Assembly: GCF_017591425.1 (NCBI RefSeq)
Contig: NW_024467119.1
Span: 28,121,001-28,185,000 of the forward strand
DNA length: 64,000 bases
Reading direction: 5' to 3'
Source: Ochotona curzoniae
Lineage: Eukaryota > Chordata > Mammalia > Lagomorpha > Ochotonidae
Part shown: one piece after another, positions 56,930-64,000 of the stretch
Layout of the letters: the number at the start of each line of letters is the position of its first letter
Position numbering within the stretch: the first letter of the stretch is position 1
Notes under the pieces: generated by a model
Told to the model about the DNA's origin: nothing
Seen by the model: only the letters and a program-made list of their open reading frames with translations
The model's database searches: none
Program-made: the position numbers and the translations under genes

Positions 56930-57285
56930 CTGAATTCCCTTTAAAATATTGTTCCCAAACAAAATCAAGTAAAAACTGATCAGCTAAGGCCACCGAACTA
57001 CTAAGATTGCTGTAAACTTTGTATAAAAAGTGAAATAGATTTGTTTTTGCAAATCAGAAAATTTGCTAAATTGTGAATTGAATGTTTGAAAAACTTTCTT
57101 TGTTGTTATGTCAGCTATTCTGGTCATTTGGCAAAATGGATTTCTGTGAATTGGGTGGTGGCCTTCATCTCTGAATCTCTTTGTGCTCATGTATTCTCAA
57201 TCTGAATAGACAGTCTCTTAAAGACAGGAAGGCCCATCTTATTCGTTATCATTTCATTCTCTTGTGTTTTTATCTGGCACTTTTT
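56930..57285. other. Unique intergenic DNA, no gene seen
   Basis: AT-rich stretch between two SINEs. Confidence 0.4.
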
Positions 57286-57287
57286 AT

Positions 57288-57315
57288 TTCAAAGGTATCT
57301 ATTTATATGTATTTG

Positions 57316-57377
<62 letters not shown>

Positions 57378-57600
57378 CTTAATATTTTTCATTGGCTTGT
57401 TCACGTAAATGCCTACAACTATCGATGGCTGGGCATATCAAAATCAGGTTATAGAAAATCCACTGAATCTTTAATGTGGTGGCAGGGGCCCAAAGGTGAT
57501 GAGCTGCTACTTGTTGCTTCCCCTCATACTTTTGTAGCAGGAAGCTGGAATCAGAAGTAGAGTTAGGACTTCAATTCAAGCACTTTATATTAAAAAGGCT
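57288..57600 (-). mobile_element. Diverged C-repeat SINE, reverse, with (GA)n
   Basis: 'aaaggtatctatttatatgt' and the GA array precede 'tttcattggcttgttcacgt', 'taatgtggtggcaggggccc' and 'gtagcaggaagctggaatca'. The body is old. Its right edge coincides with the next SINE's insertion site. Confidence 0.75.
57317..57372. repeat. (GA)n microsatellite
   Basis: About 27 uninterrupted GA units, grown from the purine-rich core of the surrounding SINE. Confidence 0.95.
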
Positions 57601-57907
57601 GGGTCTGAGCAGGTGTTTAGCCCAGCAGTTAAGAGGTTATTTGAGATTTTTGCATCCCATGGTGATGGATCTGGGTTTCATACTTGGTTCTGGCTCTGGC
57701 TCCAGTTTCATACTAAGGCAGAGTCTGGGAAGTGATGGAGATGGATCAGGTGACTGGGTCCCTGTCACTCACATGGGGGACCTCAGTTGAATTCCAAGCT
57801 CTTGGCTTTGGTGTGGCCCAGGTCTGGCTTATGTGGGCATTTGGGGAGTGAACCAGAGGATGTCTCTCTGTCTCTATTCCCAAATACAAACAAATAAAAC
57901 GGCTAGG
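57592..57907 (+). mobile_element. C-repeat-related SINE inserted at the end of the previous copy
   Basis: 'aaaaaggctgggtc' (57592) and 'aaaacggctaggtc' (57894) are its imperfect duplication. It contains 'gtgtttagcccagcagttaa', 'ctggctctggctccagtttc', 'ttggctttggtgtggcccag' and 'gcatttggggagtgaaccag', with 'aatacaaacaaataaaac' as the tail. The head is the 'gtttagcccagcagttaag' subtype. Confidence 0.85.
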
Positions 57908-57909
57908 TC

Positions 57910-58125
57910 CAAAAAGTTAAAGATCTTGTCTGCATGCTTGTAGGCAGCCTCAGGAAGCTGGCTGGCCTGTAGCCTCTCAGGTGATGAGACTGGGCTCTGC
58001 AGAATGAGGAACCACCATGCTTAACTGGTCCTTTATCTTCTATTTATCCACTACATGCAACTGTCAGCCTATCTCCTGGTGGATGGTCAAGGGCTGCTTT
58101 TGCAAAGAATTGCTCTACATTTGCC
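57910..58125. other. Unique DNA
   Basis: Nothing recognised between the SINE and the tetranucleotide array. Confidence 0.4.
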
Positions 58126-58126
58126 C

Positions 58127-58127
58127 G

Positions 58128-58193
<66 letters not shown>

Positions 58194-58194
58194 A
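58127..58194. repeat. (TCTA)n tetranucleotide microsatellite
   Basis: About 16 uninterrupted TCTA units. Likely highly polymorphic; open frames across it are periodic artefacts. Confidence 0.97.
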
Positions 58195-58199
58195 TCTAC

Positions 58200-59435
58200 C
58201 TACCTTCTCAGTTCTCCCACTGAGAGAATCAAAGGTGTCAGGACCCATGGACCTACCTACCCATCTTCTTTTTTTAGCAGCAGCAATGTGCTGGATTTAG
58301 GAATGTTGCAGTTGAAAATATCAATATGAACTGAGAGAAAGGTGATGTTAAGAGAATGCAGTCACTCATTCCTCCATCCACTTAAAAATGTACTGAGTCC
58401 GTGCATTTGCTAGGCATTGATCTTCAAGGTATTTAAGTTCTCCTGGCATGAAGTGCTTTTGGTAGCAGTAACAAGTTAGTTTTGGCATCCTCTGAGTTCT
58501 TACATGATTTTTTTTCTGTCGTAAATGCAAACCAAATATTTTTAGTTTTTTCTACTACTTCTTGCTTAAAATCTGTGTCCCCATAGTCTCAAACACAGAT
58601 TTCCTGATTTTCTTCTGTGTGTTCATTTTCCAAAAGCCCTTTAGGTTCCCAATGGCTGCGTATTTAGCAATGGGGCAAAAGATTAGAGTCATTTGCCTGC
58701 CTAGAGGAGCTTTTAAAAAGTCTACTGTTTGGGGATCATCACATAATTTCCTGGTTTTCACAAAGGAAATGGAATTAAAATGAAGGCCATCATTAAATTG
58801 GAACAAAATTTACTCCTTTTGTACATCATCAGCTGGTAATTAATGAGACTCTCTTGAGTACTGAGCAGGACTACCAATGAGGGGTTCATGTCAGCATGAG
58901 CACTTAGATTAGAATCCAGAGAAAAGCGGACTCTCCCAGGGTGCACCGAGGAGTGGCTCAGGCCTGCCAACTCCCTGCTATGGAGGATTTATTTAAAGAG
59001 ACTTTTTAAAGCATTTCCTCTTTTACAATGAGATTTTTCAGTGTGTGTTTCAGTAGACATTTAAGATCCCATCCATAATCTTTTTGAAATCTTTCCCTCA
59101 TTAAATGACTTGGCTTGAGTGCTAGCTGGCATTATAGTCTCTGATTATGGAAGGGGAAGCTGTGAGAAAAACAATGCAACAGAAATGGGTTGCCCTGAGG
59201 ATAAACATTCTCCCTCTGCATGTGTAGGTCTTGGCTTAGGGTTACAAGGGCGTAAGATCAGGATGAAGGAACAAGTTTTATTTTTCATGATTCTTACCCC
59301 CTCACCCTTCTCTCTTCTTTGGAGTAACTCCAACGACTTGGAAAGGTAGGAGATTGTCCAGGGATTGTGAAACTTCACACCTCAGTGTACTCTGCTCTAT
59401 TTTTTTCCATTTGTCTTTGCTGTGACTTTTTGGTT
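58200..59435. other. Mostly unique intergenic DNA, no gene seen
   Basis: A possible L2 fragment at 58360-58440 ('ctcattcctccatccactta' then 'ctgagtccgtgcatttgcta'). The 58730-58960 stretch is repeat-free with 'ctggtaattaatgagactct'. No gene. Confidence 0.35.
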
Positions 59436-59437
59436 TT

Positions 59438-59740
59438 TCAAGTATTTATTTATTTGGGGAAGAGAGAGAGAGAGAGAGACAGAGAGACAGACAGAGAGAG
59501 AGAGACACAGAGAGAGTGAGAGAGAGAATTTCCAGTCCTGTGTTTTACTCTCCAAATGCTGGCAGCAGTGAAGGCTGGGCCAGGCTGAAGTCTATAAGTC
59601 AGAGCTCAATGTGAATCTCACATCTAAATGTGTGGCAGAGCCCCAGTTATCTGAGGTATCACCTGCTACCTTTTAGGATGCACATGAACAGGATGCTGTT
59701 ATGGAAGGCAGAACCAGACCTGAAACCAGGCACAATTAGT
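59438..59740 (-). mobile_element. Diverged C-repeat SINE, reverse
   Basis: 'caagtatttatttatttggg' is followed by a GA-rich array (59463-59527), 'ttttactctccaaatgctgg', 'gctgggccaggctgaagtct' and 'acctgctaccttttaggatg', 'cacatgaacaggatgctgtt'. It belongs to the older purine-rich subtype, as at 18770. Confidence 0.8.
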
Positions 59741-59769
59741 GCAAAAAGAAAGGAAAGCTGTTGTAACAG

Positions 59770-60095
59770 TAATAGTACCAATTTCTGTTTATTGAAGCTC
59801 TAGGAAGATTTCATTGCTAAGCACTTTCTATTTGTTTTTTTATATTCTCCATACAGACCTGCAATATCAACAAATATAAAATTAAAAATGGGTAAAGTAA
59901 TGATAACCTAAGCTTCCCTTGCGTAGGGCTAGGAGCTGTGTCGAAAGCTTCTTGAAGGTGCTCACACCTCTGAGGCTGATTTTGAGAGAGTGACTCTCAT
60001 AATACAGAGGAGAAAGTGAGACTTTGAGATGAGTTCTTTGTCTAAGGGACAAAGTTACTAACCTTGTATTAAGCGCTGAAATATAAGCATGCATC
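59770..60095 (+). repeat. Probable MIR remnant, interrupted
   Basis: 'atttctgtttattgaagctc' and 'cattgctaagcactttctat' give the 5' half. After a gap, 'cataatacagaggagaaagt', 'gagactttgagatgagttct' and 'tctaagggacaaagttacta' give the core. Confidence 0.5.
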
Positions 60096-60099
60096 TGCG

Positions 60100-60555
60100 G
60101 AATCCTAAAGCCAAAATTGTTCATGTGCAATGCAATGCCAATTTCTTTGGATCAAAAAGAAATACTCCTAAAATATAGACATTGAATTTCTTTAAAGGTC
60201 TCTCAAGCACTCCAACAGCACCCATGTTTATCTAAAATTGCCTTCTGCTTATGGTCAAGGCCTTATTCATGAGTGCTTCGTAACTTTGTTTGTGTCAGTT
60301 CTGTTGACTCACAGAAAGACTTTATTATTTCTAAATGGGTACAACTGATGGCTGGGAAGTTTTCCATTTATACATGCTATCTGTGAAAATGCTATAGACT
60401 CTATTTGCCAACAAGTATAGGTTGTGTGTGTTGTTGAAAGTAAAGCATTGTCAAGATAAATCAGAAAAAAAAAATCAGACTGCATGCTAGGTTGGAGAGT
60501 ATCTTAAAAAGCTTGTGCTCAAGAGATATTTCCCTGGACTGTTTTTAAGGAAACA
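60100..60555. other. Unique intergenic DNA, no gene seen
   Basis: No recognised repeat or coding-like frame. Confidence 0.4.
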
Positions 60556-60559
60556 CAAC

Positions 60560-61370
60560 TAGTTTAAAAGACTTCAGGCACCCGCTACAACATTCAGCGT
60601 CAAAATGCTCACAGCTGGCAAAGCAGGATAACAGAGCAGTGCGGTGTGGTCCCATTTCAAGTCCAGAGGCTCTGTGAGTTTCTGACTTTCCCTTTTGTGT
60701 ATGATATAGAGTAAACTTTTCAGAGAGTTAATATAAATCCTTACATTCTCATTTACCATCTACATGACTGATTTTGGATAAATAGCCTGTATGCAAAATG
60801 CCGTTGTGCGAGTTCAGTTCAGAGCTATTCCAACAGCTCCATTCAGTTTTGGGGTTTCCAAGCCATTCTTACATAGTTTAATTCCAAAGGCAAATCTTTT
60901 AAAGTCACGCTCTCATCTCTTTCTCTCGGTGCAAGCAAACTGTGTACTACAAAAGCAGAGACCTCCCTTGGCCCTGTTTACTTAGACTGCAAACCCTATT
61001 CAAGCCAGCAATGTCAGATTAAAGGAAGAAAGGGGAGAGAAATCAAAGCCTTAAACTGCACATAAAAGACAATCGCTGGCAACCAATCTGTTCAACTTCC
61101 AACTATTTGCACTTTATGAATAAAGGTCAATCTGTTATTGGCACCCAAATGTTAATGTTCTTATGAGGGCTTAAGCTGCTTTAACAGCTGAATAAGTGAG
61201 AGGGAGCTATAGGGCCACACCTAATCATTCAGGTCCAGCTGGACACAGGGGAGCTTCTCAACAAGGAAAGAGATGTGTGGGGGGCTGGGCACACATTTCG
61301 TGGGAGAGCAGAGAGGGTTAAAATATGAAGCTATTTATGAATTGCACACAGGAAACTGAGAGGAAATGTC
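60560..61370. promoter_or_regulatory. Candidate conserved non-coding element block
   Basis: About 800 bp without any repeat signature. It holds 'cattcagcgtcaaaatgctc', 'ccgttgtgcgagttcagttc', 'agacaatcgctggcaaccaa', 'ttatgaataaaggtcaatct' and 'acacctaatcattcaggtcc'. CpGs persist in AT-rich sequence, and TAAT/ATTA and AGGTCA-like words recur. No exon can be supported. It is the longest repeat-free candidate in the right half. Confidence 0.38.
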
Positions 61371-61374
61371 CACT

Positions 61375-61925
61375 TATCTTTTCTCATCCAGCTGTTTTGT
61401 GTGCCAATTACTAGAAAGAGCAGCAGCCAAACCTATCCTAGACCTTTCTGATTTTATATCCTCAGTTATTTTCCAATGTGTACTGGATTTTTCGCTTTTA
61501 AAAATGGGTGTCCACGCATTGAATAGCCTCTTCATACTACAGTATTGTTGCACAGATTGGTGGACAGTGTGGTGACAGGGCACATCTCTGGCTTTCTTCT
61601 TTGTTGGATCTGCTTGTCCAGTCTGCATCCACATTCAGGGACATAATCACCCCAAACAGTGGAGAATTTCTGGGTGAATCATAAGAAATACATAAGAAAA
61701 ACAGATGAATGAAAAATCAACCTGGTAATGCTACTGGTATCTAAGGATCACTTCTACCCAACATATTTTCAGGAGATGATGAACACACAAACATTTGAAT
61801 TGTATACAAACTGAATGTGTGCAAGTTCAGTGCAAGTTTATTGTATACTCCAAATTATTCCATTGAAACTGAGTCAATATCTGCTTCAAAACATTGATTG
61901 CCAGGGTGTGAGAAATCTCTGAAAT
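61375..61925. other. Unique intergenic DNA, no gene seen
   Basis: Opposing 69- and 86-codon frames near 61366-61634 are shadows of one stop-poor tract. No repeat recognised. Confidence 0.4.
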
Positions 61926-61929
61926 CCTT

Positions 61930-62040
61930 CGTTCTCTTTCCAAATAAATGTCAACAGACTCCACAGGCCTCAGTTTTCTAATCTGTAAAATGGTAGGGCT
62001 ACCTTCAAAACTGCATTCAACTCTGATGACCTCTCTTTTT
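61930..62040 (-). repeat. MIR remnant, reverse
   Basis: 'caggcctcagttttctaatc' and 'tgtaaaatggtagggctacc' is the classic reversed MIR core. Confidence 0.65.
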
Positions 62041-62114
62041 TGATTATTTCGACTCTGTAGTGGGGATATCTTAATTTGAAGTTAAAATTGCTTGAAACAT
62101 GTTCTTCCACCTGC

Positions 62115-62380
62115 ACTTTTAAAGACAGAACTAAAAAGAGAGAGGGAGAGAAGTCTTACATCTACTGGTTTATTTCCCAAATAGTGACAATGGTGAGGAC
62201 AGAGTTAGGCCAAAGCCAGGAGACAGGGGCTTCTTCTGGATCTCCCACAAGGGTGCAGCAGTCCAAGGACTTGAGTACTTTGCTGCTTTCCCAGCTTCCA
62301 CTGGAATGGGCACCCATGTGGGATGCTGATGCTGCGGCAGGCAGCTTTCTGCTACAACACAACACCAGCCGGAGGGTTTT
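62115..62380 (-). mobile_element. C-repeat SINE, reverse, internally shortened
   Basis: 'agagagagggagagaagtct' leads to 'acatctactggtttatttcc', 'aggccaaagccaggagacag' and 'ggatctcccacaagggtgca', then 'ttgctgctttcccagcttcc' runs directly to 'gggcacccatgtgggatgct', so the 'gggagctggattggaag' segment is lost. The head ends near 'acaacaccagccgg'. Confidence 0.85.
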
Positions 62381-62734
62381 TCTTTTAAGGATGAAAATGT
62401 TGTGCTCTGCTAAGGAGTAATTCTGACACACAAAACTTTGTGGGAAAATTCAGAGTATCCTCAAGGTTAGGCATCAGAGTAGATTTGAGATTGTTGTTTA
62501 TCTCTCATTGTTGCAATGTGAGAATAAGCAAGCCATTCCGGTCCTCTTTAATTTCCCCATCAAGCCTCTACTAATACAACTACCTTCACCCTGGAAACTC
62601 CACCCCATTCCCAACCATCTGTTATTACACAGCTTTGATGCAATGAGTTGAGATGACTATCCTTGAATCTGTATTCTGTGATTTGCTTTGATTCCGTGAT
62701 TTCACACACTGCTTGACAGATTACCACTTTTCCT

Positions 62735-62835
62735 GTAAATTTCTGTCTCTTCCACAAGACAACAAATTGGAATTATCTTTTTATATTCTATACAATGCCT
62801 AGTTCTACACAAGACAGTAGGTGGACACTGTCTCT
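62735..62835 (+). repeat. L2 3' remnant
   Basis: 'cacaagacaacaaattggaa' and 'tatattctatacaatgccta' then 'gttctacacaagacagtagg' follow the L2 end 'gtatccccagcgcctagaacagtgcctggcacatagtagg'. Confidence 0.45.
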
Positions 62836-62839
62836 TCAT

Positions 62840-64000
62840 TGAATATAATTCAAATGGCATCTGTTCTACTTTCCAGATAAATGGATTTGTCTTGAAATGG
62901 GAATAAACTAAAATATTATAATTATCGTAAGTTATACATTAACTGGAAAACAATTCTTATATACATTCCCTTCTGTCTCTTACTCATTTCCCTTTGCAGA
63001 AACAATTACTGTTTTTAAAAGATTTCTTCTGTTAGTCTTCTTTTGCTCCCTCTCCCTTCCCTTCTCTTTTTCATCTTCTTCCTGTTCTTTATCACCTATC
63101 ATCCATTTTTTACCATCATTATTATCTATCACCTATCTATCCATCCATCATCTTCCAAACACAGTGAGTAAAACTTAGACCAAATGAAAGGTGTTTTGAA
63201 TTTCAAAGGGGTTAGAATGTCACAAAGTAATAAGAATCCTGCTTAGAGACAAGGTGTTTTCATAGTGAGCAGTGGTTGCCATTTAGGAGCTCCAGATTCT
63301 AGTGCAGCGGAAGGATGTTATTAGCAACTTGTGGCTTGTCAAGTAGGACTTCTAACCTTCTTGTGGCTACTAAGTTCGTGTCTACCACATCTCATCACTA
63401 CAGTTGTCTGATTCTTATCTGAAAAAGAGTAATTTCACAAAATTAGAGAATCAGCGTTTGAGAAAATGAATTCGATATTAGCATTTTCAATCAGGAACTT
63501 AACCTTTGAGCTGGTGAAGTGGCTTTGCCAAACCAATCTACTTAGGAAATTAAAAATAAAATTAGGCACATTTATTGCAAATTAAAGTGAAATGGAATTG
63601 AACATTTCTAACTGGCGCCAGAAATGTCCTGTTGATATCACTGTGCCAATGAGGAAACAGGGCCAATCTTGAGTGCTATGCATTTCTTCTGCAGCCAGCA
63701 TTCTCATTCCATGGATAGGCCCTGGGATGGGCTGTGGGTGGGGAGGGCTGTGAGACAGTGAGAACTGTGCTCCATGTTCCATGTAAATATGTGTTGAATC
63801 AGTCAGGGTGCTGTCAGGCATCAGATCACATACAAACTGGGTGATCTGGAAAGGCTAACAATCTAACTTACAAAAAGCTAGGCAGTTTCAGGAGAGGGCT
63901 TCTGGACAAGCACTGAGCCTGGGACAACTGGCATCCGAATGCCTGACTTTGCCTGAGCACCTGCAGCTTGCCCTTGGGATGTCCTCTGCTGGGAAGGCCT
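62840..64000. other. Intergenic DNA to window end, no gene seen
   Basis: A CTAT-type short run lies at about 63121-63150. 63620-63690 ('tgaggaaacagggccaatct') may be a MIR scrap. No exon or lagomorph SINE. Confidence 0.4.

Overview
The window is mammalian intergenic DNA, most likely from a lagomorph and more likely a pika (Ochotona) than a rabbit. The diagnosis rests on about thirty copies of the tRNA-derived lagomorph C-repeat (CSINE). They share a head with Pol III A- and B-box-like motifs, a body containing segments such as 'gtgggagacctggaagaag', a tail that reads 'gatggaagatct' followed by CT-rich DNA, and an A-rich 3' end. Several retain clear target-site duplications (1961-2240, 17395-17754, 17859-18190, 44231-44599, 49511-49830). 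The species assignment comes from recall of C-repeat variants, not from a database search.

I find no convincing protein-coding exon, no tRNA or rRNA gene and no CRISPR array. Open frames are short, lack codon structure and run through repeats. The longest (242 codons, minus strand, 30824-31552) spans two C-repeats and is a chance frame. The one open frame that looks somewhat protein-like is on the minus strand at 43620-43985. It is unrecognised and its first codons lie inside an L1 tail.

Layout. 1-16370 is mostly unique DNA with a C-repeat cluster at 1961-2660, a few ancient MIR/L2 remnants, and two repeat-free tracts (about 520-880 and 9960-11110) that look like conserved non-coding elements: AT-rich with many TAAT/ATTA motifs, interspersed CpGs and no repeat signature. 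16375-20060 is an old L1 lying antisense and broken by three C-repeats. 20060-40000 mixes unique DNA, MIRs, a MER5A DNA-transposon remnant (27615-27840) and many C-repeats. 40520-41190 is a C-repeat inside a C-repeat with a (TA)n(CA)n tail. 43955-45055 is the 3' end of a sense-strand L1 split by a C-repeat. 51040-54935 is the strangest part: minisatellite-like 52-85 bp units in two opposite orientations around a 267-bp-period duplication, ending in a unique segment and an A-rich tail. It is probably a rearranged, perhaps twin-primed, lagomorph retroelement. 54940-64000 is again mostly unique, with conserved-element candidates at 55560-56010 and 60560-61370.

With no genes there is no pathway to reconstruct. 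The sparse coding content and scattered repeat-free, homeodomain-motif-rich tracts would fit a gene desert or a long intron near a developmental regulator. That is inference: conservation could not be measured and the neighbouring genes are not visible. I did not find an unambiguous new biological system. The 51-55 kb element and the candidate conserved elements are the best leads.
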